A stretch of DNA of 64,000 nt from the NCBI GenBank assembly GCA_934130935.1, contig CAKOYQ010000004.1:45172-109171 (forward strand), given 5' to 3'. Positions within the stretch are counted from its first letter, which is position 1. Each line of letters begins with the position of its first letter. The notes under the pieces are model-generated. The model saw only the letters and a list, made by a program, of their open reading frames with translations. It ran no database searches and was not told the origin of the DNA. Origin of the DNA: an uncultured Clostridia bacterium. GTDB taxonomy: Bacteria; Bacillota; Clostridia; TANB77; CAG-508. Shown here piece after piece: positions 19,762-28,385 of the stretch. A program made the position numbers and the translations under genes.

Positions 19762-20198
19762 TAATTTTCACCTTCTATTCTAAATAATGGTGTTCCATAT
19801 TCTACTGCTTCACCATCTTTTACTAAAATTTCTGTAACTTTGCCTGTATATTCTGACTCAATTTCATTCATTAATTTCATAGCTTCGATAATGCAAAGTA
19901 CATCACCTTTTTTTACTTCTTTTCCTATTTCAATATAAGGTTCTGCTACAGGAGAAGGTTTCAAATAGAAAGTTCCAACCATTGGTGATTTTATTATATT
20001 TCCTTTTTCTTCTTTTTGGACTTCTATAGTAGTGTTTGGTATCATTATTGGAGTATCCTGAACAGCTTGAACTACAGTTTCTTGTATCTTATCTTTTTTC
20101 ATACTAATTTTAGTTCCATCTGGAAACTCAATATCAACTTCTGTTAATTTTGAATTTCCCATCTCTTCTATTAATTGTTTTATTTTTTCATATTCCAT
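19761..20198 (-). CDS. accB: Biotin carboxyl carrier protein of acetyl-CoA carboxylase
   Basis: 145 residues. The C-terminal biotinyl domain has IIEAMKLMNEIES with acceptor Lys108 and the thumb-type IKSPMVGTFYLKPSPVAEPY. The N-terminal 40 residues are the usual helical start and the link is Val/Gln/Pro-rich. Biotin would be attached by the BirA-like ligase encoded upstream at 23134-23712. Adjacent to fabF with no gap. Confidence 0.95.
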   Translation of the reverse strand: MEYEKIKQLIEEMGNSKLTEVDIEFPDGTKISMKKDKIQETVVQAVQDTPIMIPNTTIEVQKEEKGNIIKSPMVGTFYLKPSPVAEPYIEIGKEVKKGDVLCIIEAMKLMNEIESEYTGKVTEILVKDGEAVEYGTPLFRIEGEN

Positions 20199-21440
20199 CT
20201 ATTTTTCCTCCCATTTTTTTATGATAATACTAGAGTTGTGTCCTCCAAATCCAAGTGAATTTGACATAACAATATTTAATTTAGTTTTTCTTGGTTCATT
20301 TGGAACAATGTCTAAATCACATTCTTCATCTTTTTCTTTATAATTTATTGTTGGTGGCACTATACCATTTTCCATTGCTTTTACACAAAAAATTGCTTCT
20401 ACTGCTCCTGCTGCTCCTAAAAGGTGTCCTATGTTTCCTTTTGTAGAACTTACCATTATTTTTTTACTTGCTTCACCCAATGCTGTTTTTATAGCCATTG
20501 TTTCTGTTAAATCATTTAAATGTGTTGATGTTCCATGTGCATTTATATAATCTATATCTTCTGGTTTTATTTTGGCATCTTTTATCGCTCTTACCATTGC
20601 ATTTGCTCCACCTTCTCCATCAGGGCATGGAGATGTTATATGGTAAGCATCTGAAGTTGAACCAAATCCAATAACTTCTGCATATATTTTAGCGTTTCTT
20701 TTTTTTGCATGTTCTAATTCTTCTAATACTAATATTCCACTTCCTTCTCCCATAACAAATCCACTTCTCTTTTTGTCAAATGGAATACTTGCTCTATTTT
20801 TATCTGTAAATGTACATAGTGCCTTCATATTTTCAAAACCTGCTATCCCAACAGGACATATAGAAGCCTCTGTGCCTCCTGCAACAACAACATCTTCATA
20901 TCCATGTTTTATTGTTTTATACCCTTCTCCTATTGAATGTGTTGAAGAACTACAAGCTGTAACAATTGCAATAGATTCACCTTTAAATCCAAATTCTATT
21001 GAAATATTTCCAGCTGGCATATTAGTTATTGCCATTGGTATAAACATAGGCGATACCCTATTATTTCCTTTTTCGTAATTAACTTCACATTGATTTTGAA
21101 TTGTTGTCAATCCACCAATTCCTGTACTAACAAAAATACCTACTCTTTTAAAATCTGTATTTTTTGAAGTTATTCCACTATTTTTTACTGCTTCTCTTGC
21201 TGCTATTAGTGCAAATTGAGAAGATCTGTCTAATCTTTTTGCATGTTTTGGTTCAAAATAATCTAAAGGATTATAATTTTTCACTTCCGCACATAAACTC
21301 GTTTTAAAATTACTACTATCAAATAGTGAAATTTTATCAATTCCACATTCTTTATTTTCTATTCCTTTCCATGTTTCATTTACATTATTTCCTATTGGAG
21401 TAATTGTTCCTAATCCCGTTATAACTACTCTTCTTTCCAT
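20199..21440 (-). CDS. fabF: 3-oxoacyl-[acyl-carrier-protein] synthase II
   Basis: 413 residues, the FabF length. Catalytic triad: Cys163 in IVTACSSSTHSIGEGY, His in DYINAHGTSTHLND (about 304) and His in GNIGHLLGAAGAVEA (about 340). It condenses malonyl-ACP with acyl-ACP. No fabH and no acyl carrier protein gene lie in this operon, so initiation and the carrier are encoded elsewhere. AGGAGAGATGAC precedes the start, 13 bp after fabG. Confidence 0.96.
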   Translation of the reverse strand: MERRVVITGLGTITPIGNNVNETWKGIENKECGIDKISLFDSSNFKTSLCAEVKNYNPLDYFEPKHAKRLDRSSQFALIAAREAVKNSGITSKNTDFKRVGIFVSTGIGGLTTIQNQCEVNYEKGNNRVSPMFIPMAITNMPAGNISIEFGFKGESIAIVTACSSSTHSIGEGYKTIKHGYEDVVVAGGTEASICPVGIAGFENMKALCTFTDKNRASIPFDKKRSGFVMGEGSGILVLEELEHAKKRNAKIYAEVIGFGSTSDAYHITSPCPDGEGGANAMVRAIKDAKIKPEDIDYINAHGTSTHLNDLTETMAIKTALGEASKKIMVSSTKGNIGHLLGAAGAVEAIFCVKAMENGIVPPTINYKEKDEECDLDIVPNEPRKTKLNIVMSNSLGFGGHNSSIIIKKWEEK

Positions 21441-21453
21441 TTGTCATCTCTCC

Positions 21454-22188
21454 TTACATTAACATTCCACCATCAATATGAATTACTTGACCTGTAATAT
21501 ATGAACTATCACTAGATGCTAAAAACTTAACAACATTTGCAACATCTTGTGGTGTTCCTATTCTTTTTAGAGGAATTTTTTTTGCAATTTCTTCTTTAAT
21601 ATCTTCTTTTAATACAGCTGTCATTTGTGTTTCAATAAATCCCGGTGCTACCGCATTAACAGTAATATTTCTTGAAGCAACTTCTTTTGCTAAACTTTTT
21701 GTAAATCCTATAATTCCTGCTTTTGATGCTGCATAATTTGTTTGACCTGCGTTTCCTGATATTCCTACAACTGATGAGATATTTATTATTCGACCATTTC
21801 TTGCTTTCATCATATAACTAATTACATTTTTAGTCACATTAAATGTGCCTACTAAATTAGTATCTATAACCTGTTTAAAATCTTCTTCTCTCATTCGCAT
21901 TAGCAATGTGTCCCTTGTAATTCCTGCATTATTTACTAATACATCTATGTTTCCAAATTCTTCTATAATTTGTTTTACAAATTTCTCACAATCCTCAAAT
22001 TTAGTTACATCCCCTTGAACTGCAAAACACTTTACATTATTTGCTTCTATTTCTCTTTTAGTATTTTTTAAGTCATCATTTTCAGTTCTATAATTGATTG
22101 CAATATCATATCCCTCTTTTGCAAATGTTAAGGCTATTTGCTTTCCAATTCCTCTTGTTCCACCTGTAATTAATGCTAGTTTATTCAT
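21454..22188 (-). CDS. fabG: 3-oxoacyl-[acyl-carrier-protein] reductase
   Basis: 244 residues, classical short-chain dehydrogenase: TGGTRGIGKQIALTFA cofactor loop, LVNNAGITRDTLLMRM, INISSVVGISG (Ser), NYAASKAGIIGF (Tyr-x3-Lys) and the FabG ending SSYITGQVIHIDGGMLM. It reduces 3-oxoacyl-ACP with NADPH. The start is MNKLALITGG at 22188, 6-7 nt after GGAGGA, rather than the ORF's first ATG at 22203, which would overlap the true fabD end. Confidence 0.95.
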   Translation of the reverse strand: MNKLALITGGTRGIGKQIALTFAKEGYDIAINYRTENDDLKNTKREIEANNVKCFAVQGDVTKFEDCEKFVKQIIEEFGNIDVLVNNAGITRDTLLMRMREEDFKQVIDTNLVGTFNVTKNVISYMMKARNGRIINISSVVGISGNAGQTNYAASKAGIIGFTKSLAKEVASRNITVNAVAPGFIETQMTAVLKEDIKEEIAKKIPLKRIGTPQDVANVVKFLASSDSSYITGQVIHIDGGMLM

Positions 22189-22192
22189 TTTT

Positions 22193-23129
22193 TTATCCTC
22201 CATATTCCTTTAACACTGCTTGCAAACTACAAACATTATTAATATTTAATATTCTTATTTCTTTATTTGTCGGTACTCTTTTTACAAATCCTGATAATGT
22301 TTTTCCGAGGGCCTATTTCTATAAATGTATCTATTCCATTATTTAGCATATTTTCAATTGTTTTTGAAAATTTAACTGGATTTATAATGTGACGGGCCAA
22401 AATATCTTTTACATCGTCTGTCTCTTTATAAATTTCGCCATCTATATTTTTAATCACTTTTGTTTCAAACTTATGAACAGTAATATTTTCAAGGTCTTTT
22501 CTAAAAACATTTGAACTTTCTATCAATTTTTCAGTATGAAATGGCCCTGCTGTTTTTAAAACTCTTACCTTTTTTGCACCCATTTCTTTTGCAATTTTTT
22601 CTGCTTCAGTAATTGCTTCTTTTTCTCCAGAAATTACAACTTGACCTACTGAATTATAATTTGCTGGAACTACAAAACCAGATTTTACTTTTTTGCAAAC
22701 ATCTTCTACTTCATTATCATTTAAGCCAATAATTGCCGCCATCTGCCATTCTCCACTAGGAAGCAAATTTTGCATATATTCTCCTCGCTTTTGGACAATT
22801 TTTATTCCTTCTTCAAACATAAGTGCTTTACTATTGATTAGTGCTGTATATTCACCTAAACTCAATCCTGCTGACATATTAGCTGTTATATTATTATCTT
22901 TTAAAATTTCTAATATTGCTAAACTCTCTGTAAGTATCGCAAGTTGTGTATATTTTGTTTCATTTAATATATCTTCTGGTCCTTCAAATGATATTTTTGC
23001 AATGTCTATTCCTGTTATATTTTTAACTTGATTATATATTTTTCTTGCAGCTTCATATTCTTCATATATATCTTTTCCCATTCCAATACTTTGAGAGCCT
23101 TGACCAGGAAATAAAAATCCAATATTCAT
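22193..23129 (-). CDS. fabD: Malonyl-CoA:ACP transacylase, +1 frameshift near C-terminus
   Basis: The fold starts FLFPGQGSQSIGMGKDI, with nucleophile Ser90 in GLSLGEYTAL and His in AGPFHTEKL. Frame 0 runs to 22263 with an abnormal tail after EIGP. Skipping the C of CGG at codon 275 gives EIGPGKTLSGFVKRVP, the conserved FabD ending, and a stop at 22193-22195 for 311 residues, the usual length. The corrected stop is 4 bp from the fabG start, restoring the tight operon spacing; the uncorrected stop would leave a gap of about 75 bp. It transfers malonyl from CoA to ACP and is essential. Confidence 0.92.
22304..22307 (-). other. +1 frameshift site CGG-A (site 3, fabD)
   Basis: In-frame GGC CCT CGG AAA AAC. 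Dropping the C gives GGC CCT GGA AAA ACA, the GPGK motif invariant in FabD proteins. Upstream codon CCT differs from sites 1 and 2, so no fixed P-site codon is required. Confidence 0.88.
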
Positions 23130-23133
23130 TTTT

Positions 23134-23712
23134 TTAAATAACTCCTCTCTTTTCTATTTCTTTTTCAAATTGATTACAAAATTCTGCTATAAATCTCTTA
23201 GTATCTACATCTACTCCAAATTCTTTTTTTATGGATGTTGCTATATTTTTTATATCCTTTGTAAATTTTTCCTTTTTAGTGTTAATTCCAATTCCAACTA
23301 CTAAGTATTTAATTTTTTCATTAATAAGTTTAGTTTGAGTTAAAATTCCACCTATTTTTTTATTATTAAATGTAATATCATTTGGCTCTTTAATATTTAA
23401 ATTAATTCCATATTTATTCTTAAAAATATCAACAATTATATTTGCAATTTTTATTGTAAGTCCATCTAATCTTTGAATATTACAATTTGTTTTTATAAAA
23501 AATGAAAATGCTATATTATTTGCCTCATCTGTATGCCAGACTCTTCCATGTGTTCCTATTCCTTTATCCTGAATATCTGCAAATACTAAAGTACCATCTG
23601 GAGTATTTTTGTTTTCTATTAATCTCCAAATTTCATTTTGTGTTGAATCTATTTTGCTATAAAAAATACTATTTCTTCCTAAAAATTTAGTCTTTAAGTT
23701 TTCTAATTGCAT
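23134..23712 (-). CDS. birA: Biotin-[acetyl-CoA-carboxylase] ligase, short form without HTH
   Basis: 192 residues. Biotin ligase motifs: STQNEIWRLIE, GIGTHGRVWHTDE (GRGRxGRxW variant), IKEPNDITFNNKKIGGILTQ (KWPND variant) and LVVGIGINT. It lacks the N-terminal DNA-binding domain, so it is an enzyme only, and the C-terminal SH3-like domain is also missing. It overlaps the acyl-CoA synthetase gene by 26 bp, with AGGAGA as ribosome site inside that gene. It biotinylates AccB encoded in the same operon. Confidence 0.9.
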   Translation of the reverse strand: MQLENLKTKFLGRNSIFYSKIDSTQNEIWRLIENKNTPDGTLVFADIQDKGIGTHGRVWHTDEANNIAFSFFIKTNCNIQRLDGLTIKIANIIVDIFKNKYGINLNIKEPNDITFNNKKIGGILTQTKLINEKIKYLVVGIGINTKKEKFTKDIKNIATSIKKEFGVDVDTKRFIAEFCNQFEKEIEKRGVI

Positions 23713-25405
23713 CTAAATTCTCCTGTCTTTTTATCTTATTTGTTGTTGTTCTAATAAGTGGCTCTTCTGTTAGCATTATTCCCCTTATTGCTTTATAAGA
23801 TGGCATTGTTTGGTTGACTTCTTTAATTTTCTTTGACAAGACTTTATATATGTCTTCATCTTTTTCAACTTTGTAAACATCTTTTATAACATCTCTATCA
23901 AATACTATCTTTACATTTATTTTTATATTGTTCTCATCATTTGATTGTATTCTTCCAAAAATAAACGACTCTTTTATTCCTTCTATTTTATTTACTAAAT
24001 TTTCCATTTCTTCTGGAAATATGTTTTTGCCATTTTTTAATACTATTACACTTTTCTTTCTACCACATATAAATATATATCCTTCTTCATCTATTTTAGC
24101 TAAATCTCCTGTATAGAACCATCCATCTTGTAATGATTTTACATTTACTTTTTCATTTTCATAATATCCTAGCATTACACTTGGTCCTTTAACTACTAGT
24201 TCTCCAATTCTATCATCATTTACATCTACAAGTTTTGCTTCTACACTTGGAACTGTTTTTCCGATTGATCCTAACTTATAATTTTTATTTGTTCCAACTG
24301 CCACGACAGGCGAAGTTTCAGTCAATCCATATCCTTGTACTAAATTTAATCCTAATAATCTATATCTTTCTTCTATTGTCTTATCTAAAGCTGCGGCTCC
24401 ACTTATCAATAATTTTATTTTTCCACCTAGCATATCATGTATTTCTTTAAATACCTCTTTCTTTTTTTGCATAGAGAAATTTTTATATTTTTCTTCATTT
24501 TCTAATATTTCCTCAAGTTTCCCTTGTTTTTCTAATTTCTTTCTAATCATCATAAATATTCTTTCATATATACCTGGTACACATGCCATGACTGTTACAT
24601 GATATTCATTTAGGTTTTCTACTATATGTCTTAAACCATCACAAAATACAGTCTCTGCTCCTTTATATAATGAAAATAAAAATCCTACTGTACATTCAAA
24701 TACATGGTGTATTGGCAAAACAGACAGAAAAACATCTTCTTGCGTTACATCTAACACACTTCCAATATCCATTAAATTTGTGCAAATATTTTCGTGAGAA
24801 AGTGCTACAACTTTAGATTTAGATGTTGTTCCTGATGTAAATAACATAATACTCATCTCTTTTGGATTGATCTGTGCATTTAAAAATTCTTTATTTCCTT
24901 CTTCTATCAGTTTCTTACCTTTTCGTATTAATTCTTTTTGTGAATATATACCTTCAAAATTCTCATCATTGTCCATAGAAATTAAATGTTTTAATTTGTT
25001 TTTCTCACTATATCTAATATTTTGAATTATATCTGAATATTTTTTTGTATAAAATATCGCTTCTATATCAGATCTTTCTATCAATAGTTCTAGCTCATTT
25101 GCTGGTAGTGATTTATCTAACGGAACAACAATTCCTGTTCCACATACAATTGATAAATATGCTATTTCCCATTCATATCTATTTTCTCCAATAACTGCAA
25201 TTCTTTTTCCCTTTAGACCTAAATTTATTAATGCTGTTCCTAAATTATTTATCATATCTCGTACTTCGCTATGTGAGTAAGTTTTATATTTTCCATTTTC
25301 TACTTTAATTTTATATGCTGGCCTTTTTGCATATAATTTTCCTGTTTTGTTTAACATGTCTTTTAAATCTTTAATTTCTAAATAATCATATATTTTTTTA
25401 TTCAT
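23687..25405 (-). CDS. Long-chain acyl-CoA/acyl-ACP synthetase (AMP-forming)
   Basis: 572 residues of the ANL superfamily: P-loop MLFTSGTTSKSKVVALSHEN, LISGAAALDKTIEERYR, QGYGLTETSPVVAVG and WFYTGDLAKIDEEGYIFICG with GRKKSVIVLKNGKNIFPEE, then a catalytic Lys near TTNKIKRQ. It activates fatty acids with ATP. As first gene of the fatty-acid operon it could feed exogenous fatty acids into phospholipid synthesis; whether the acceptor is CoA or ACP cannot be told. The start at 25405 has GGAGAAAAA. Confidence 0.88.
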   Translation of the reverse strand: MNKKIYDYLEIKDLKDMLNKTGKLYAKRPAYKIKVENGKYKTYSHSEVRDMINNLGTALINLGLKGKRIAVIGENRYEWEIAYLSIVCGTGIVVPLDKSLPANELELLIERSDIEAIFYTKKYSDIIQNIRYSEKNKLKHLISMDNDENFEGIYSQKELIRKGKKLIEEGNKEFLNAQINPKEMSIMLFTSGTTSKSKVVALSHENICTNLMDIGSVLDVTQEDVFLSVLPIHHVFECTVGFLFSLYKGAETVFCDGLRHIVENLNEYHVTVMACVPGIYERIFMMIRKKLEKQGKLEEILENEEKYKNFSMQKKKEVFKEIHDMLGGKIKLLISGAAALDKTIEERYRLLGLNLVQGYGLTETSPVVAVGTNKNYKLGSIGKTVPSVEAKLVDVNDDRIGELVVKGPSVMLGYYENEKVNVKSLQDGWFYTGDLAKIDEEGYIFICGRKKSVIVLKNGKNIFPEEMENLVNKIEGIKESFIFGRIQSNDENNIKINVKIVFDRDVIKDVYKVEKDEDIYKVLSKKIKEVNQTMPSYKAIRGIMLTEEPLIRTTTNKIKRQENLDAIRKLKD

Positions 25406-25842
25406 TTTTTCTCCAATTTTTTAAATTTTTTATTATTTTTATATCACAATAATAAGTTAATGTCTTTATACTGGTAAGTCAGTACAATTTATTTTCAGTG
25501 CCTTAAGAAATATATTTTTCTATTCTATCCAAAAAAAAAGCTAATTTTTAAAATTAACTTTTTGTTAGATATTATTTCAATAACTACATTTTTTATATTG
25601 AATAATATATGTATTCTATTAGACATAAAAGAGGTTACATTTAGTTTGTATTATCAAAGTTTTGCGCAAAAAGAGATAGGAGTAAAATAGTAGACCCCCC
25701 TTCCAGAGTCCTACTCACAAGCTCTTGTAACTACTTTTAAATAATTTTTCTATTTAAAATTTAATTTCATTACTTAATAATTTTTATTTCACAATATATT
25801 TTATAGCATGCTGATATTTCTGGAATTTTCTTTGTATGCTTT
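25406..25842. other. Intergenic region upstream of the fatty-acid operon, with repeat R2
   Basis: 437 bp with no credible ORF. It must contain the promoter of the fatty-acid operon on the minus strand, plus repeat R2 (25652-25694) and its companion block (25792-25848). I see no clear FapR or FabT operator palindrome. Confidence 0.5.
25652..25694. repeat. Interspersed repeat, copy R2
   Basis: TATCAAAGTTTTGCGCAAAA followed by AGAGATAGGAGTAAAATAGT. It contains the palindrome TTTTGCGCAAAA. It is followed by CCCCCC and AGTCCTACTC; R1 has AGTCCTACCC at the same place, so similarity extends about 25 bp past the core. Direct orientation relative to R3, with the RhuM-Fic gene between. Confidence 0.75.
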
Positions 25843-25848
25843 TTATTC
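25792..25848. repeat. Companion block of repeat R2
   Basis: Contains TGCTGATATTTCTGGAATTT, as at 13764-13811. It ends over the stop codon of the RhuM-Fic gene (25843-25845). Confidence 0.6.
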
Positions 25849-26797
25849 ATTATTTAAAAAATTCATCACTAAATCTATAATTACATCCTTTTCTTTTGGA
25901 TTTGATTCTGCAATTAATAAAGTAAGAGCTGTTAATGTATTGTTGTCAATTACTTGATTTCCATTTTTATATAATATTCCATAAAAATTTAGAAAATATA
26001 TAAATAAAGTTGCTGCAATTCTTTTGTTTCCATCGGCAAATACATGATTTTTTACTATTAAATATAAGAAATTTGCTCCTTTTTCTTCTATACTCTTGTA
26101 AATATCTTGTCCGTGCAAAGCTTTGATAAATGTTACCAATAATCGATTCTAATCCTTTATCTCTTTCAACTGCAAAAAGCGAACTTTCTTCATTAAATCT
26201 TAATTTATTAATTATATCTATACATTCTTGGTATCCAATTTTTCTATCATCTGTATTTCCTTCAATTTTCTTTAAAGTTCTATGATCATAATCATCTAAT
26301 AAGTCTAATGCTTTTGAATATCCTCCAATTACCTTCAATATTTCTTTTGCATCATTTCCTTCTAGTCTTTCATCAATGCGGTTTGCAATATCTATAAGTT
26401 TTATAGTTTTTTCTAAGTACTCTAGTCTTTTTTGATTTACAGCATAACCTTTTAACATGTAGTCTTTTAGTATGTTTGTTGCCCATTTTCTGAACAAAAT
26501 ACCTTGTTTGCTATTTACTCTATATCCAATAGAAATAATCATATCTAAATTGTAATATTGTACATTATATCTTTTGCCATCTTCAGCAGTATGCTCAAAA
26601 AATGAGCATACTGAGCTTTCTACTAATTCTTCATCTTTATAAATATTTTGAATATGACGAGTGATTGTTCTTCTATCTTTCCCAAATAATTCTGCCATTT
26701 GTTTTTGTGTAAGCCACACAGTTTCATCTTTTAAGTTTACTTCTAATTTTACTCCTTGGTTTTCAAATAAAATAATTTCATTCTTTTTTTCGTCCAT
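25843..26797 (-). CDS. RhuM-family protein with C-terminal Fic domain, +1 frameshift
   Basis: The first 200 residues are the RhuM/virulence-protein domain: TVWLTQKQMAELFGKDRRTI (helix-turn-helix), YYNLDMIISIGYRVNSKQG and FRKWATNILKDYMLKGYAVN. Frame 0 leaves homology at codon 229 (CGG). Skipping C gives FAGQDIYKSIEEKGANFLY and the Fic motif HVFADGNKRIAA, for 317 residues in all. Fic domains transfer AMP or similar groups; here the target is unknown, and such fusions are frequent in mobile and defence-type loci. It is a single gene between direct repeats R2 and R3, so it may be a mobile cassette. No antitoxin-like partner is visible. Confidence 0.85.
26110..26113 (-). other. +1 frameshift site CGG-A (site 5, RhuM-Fic)
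   Basis: In-frame TTT GCA CGG ACA. Dropping C gives TTT GCA GGA CAA GAT ATT (Phe-Ala-Gly-Gln-Asp-Ile), matching the conserved F-x-G-x-D of RhuM-Fic proteins. The frame-0 stop comes some 48 codons later. Confidence 0.85.
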
Positions 26798-26893
26798 AAG
26801 AACACATCCTTTATTATATAAAATTTAATTCTTATTTTATAATAAGAACAAACATTTGTCTATAGTTTTAAACAAAATTATTAGCTATTTTAG

Positions 26894-26950
26894 AAAAAAG
26901 TTCCGGGTATCAAAGTTTTGCGCAAAAAGAGATAGGAGTAAAATAATAGA
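26894..26950. repeat. Interspersed repeat, copy R3
   Basis: AAAAAAGTTCCGGGTATCAA, the palindrome TTTTGCGCAAAA and GAGATAGGAGTAAAATAATA. It shares the left GTTCCGGG part with R1 and the core with R2. No companion block was found after it. It abuts a gene fragment. Confidence 0.75.
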
Positions 26951-26958
26951 ACACCTTT

Positions 26959-27054
26959 TTATATATTTTTAACATCATCTAAAGACATTTTTCCTATCTT
27001 TAATGGTGTCCAAATTTCATGTGATACTGCTATTTCATTTTTGATTATCTTTTA
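26959..27054 (-). pseudogene. C-terminal gene fragment beside repeat R3
   Basis: An open frame without a start, ending AVSHEIWTPLKIGKMSLDDV before a TAA at 26959-26961. It follows the stop of the nuclease gene directly and looks like the tail of a lost gene whose upstream part was removed by recombination. Its family is not recognised; it may be chance. Confidence 0.3.
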
Positions 27055-28383
27055 TCATAAATTCTCTAATGCTTTTTTTATTGCATATATAAATTTTCTT
27101 TCCATTTCAGTCTTATTTTTTTCGCTAATATTGCTAAATGTATGGTTTTTAATACATCTTAAAAAATCATCATAATATCCATTAAAGTATAAATCTTTCT
27201 TTAATATTTGAATAATTTCTTTTTTATTAAAAAATTCGAATAATTCACTATATTTAACAATATTATAGCGCTTTTTATATATTTCTTTTTCAAATTTTTC
27301 TATTTCTTTTTTTAAGAAATTAAAATTGTAATCTGGTACAAATATTAGTCCATATATTTCGTTTTCGTCAATATTATTATCAGTCTTAATATCTTTAATA
27401 TATTTTCCAAGTTGTGTAGTTTCTTCATTTTTATCAATTCCATTTAGACCAGATTGTATTTTATTTTCAATAATAATTGCTTTATCCTTACTTATAGCAA
27501 AGAGATCCATTCTTCCATGTTTTAATTTCTTTTCTTTTTTTAATTCGAATTTATCTTCTATGTTCAGTTTTTCTTTTATAAATTCATCGATTAAATTATT
27601 ACTATTAAGCCAATAATAAAATAAATTTGTATAAATTTGTTCTTCATCTTCTTTTTCTATTAATTGCAAATAATTCATATTTATATTTTCAACTTTAAAA
27701 TTATTTATTTTTTCTTTATCTATTCTTGGAGTTTCCATCATTTCAAATAATTTTCCCCTATTATTATTTATAAATTCTTTTATCTTATCATAATCATGAA
27801 ATATCTCGTATTCTGAACCTTTTTTTCTTTTTTCATCTTTAATAAAATATCCTTTTAAACTTGAACTTGGAAGACTTTTTTCTACTTTTATTATATATTT
27901 ATCTTCATTATTGTCTTTTTCATTATTTGATATATAAATTTTTACATTATCTTTTGGTTTTAAAACTTTTTTGGCTTTAAATGTTACGTATATTGCCTCG
28001 TCATTTTGTGCATTATATTTGAATATTTGTTCAAGTGTTGCACCTCCATATGTCACATTCTTAAGCTTTTTTAATTGTTCTTTATGTATTTCTTCTGTTC
28101 CTCGATTTCCTCCTTTATGAATTTGACCATTTTCATCAATTTCAATTACAGCCAAAATTTCTACTCTGTTATTTGACAAAGAACTAGTTAAAATGATTGT
28201 ATCAATCCTATCATCTTTTTCTTTTGCCATCCCTCCATATGGCAAAATATAAATATAATTATCACCATTATCATCTTTAAAATAATTTATTATTTCATGT
28301 CCAATATTGCTAACAGTATAACTTCCTGTACACATTTTATTAATTAAAATTATATCCCTTTTTATTTTTTTATTATCTTCCAT
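27055..28383 (-). CDS. PD-(D/E)XK nuclease-family protein with unknown N-terminal domain (442 aa)
   Basis: The N-terminal half has a well-formed domain (TGSYTVSNIGHEIINYFKDD, then YIYILPYGG). The C-terminal half (about 240-440) has KHGRMDLFAISKDKAIIIEN followed by KIQSG, an Asp-Glu-x-Lys nuclease core as in defence-associated PD-(D/E)XK proteins. No signal or membrane segment. It lies 2 bp downstream of the Cas4/DUF2779 gene and is probably in one operon with it. DNA targeting in defence is inferred from domain and context. Confidence 0.7.
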   Translation of the reverse strand: MEDNKKIKRDIILINKMCTGSYTVSNIGHEIINYFKDDNGDNYIYILPYGGMAKEKDDRIDTIILTSSLSNNRVEILAVIEIDENGQIHKGGNRGTEEIHKEQLKKLKNVTYGGATLEQIFKYNAQNDEAIYVTFKAKKVLKPKDNVKIYISNNEKDNNEDKYIIKVEKSLPSSSLKGYFIKDEKRKKGSEYEIFHDYDKIKEFINNNRGKLFEMMETPRIDKEKINNFKVENINMNYLQLIEKEDEEQIYTNLFYYWLNSNNLIDEFIKEKLNIEDKFELKKEKKLKHGRMDLFAISKDKAIIIENKIQSGLNGIDKNEETTQLGKYIKDIKTDNNIDENEIYGLIFVPDYNFNFLKKEIEKFEKEIYKKRYNIVKYSELFEFFNKKEIIQILKKDLYFNGYYDDFLRCIKNHTFSNISEKNKTEMERKFIYAIKKALENL

Positions 28384-28385
28384 TT

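Noticed and set aside
13378..26950. R1-R3 as a CRISPR array or direct-repeat relic
   Set aside because: Copies lie kilobases apart, have no regular spacers, and no cas genes other than a Cas4-like domain are present.
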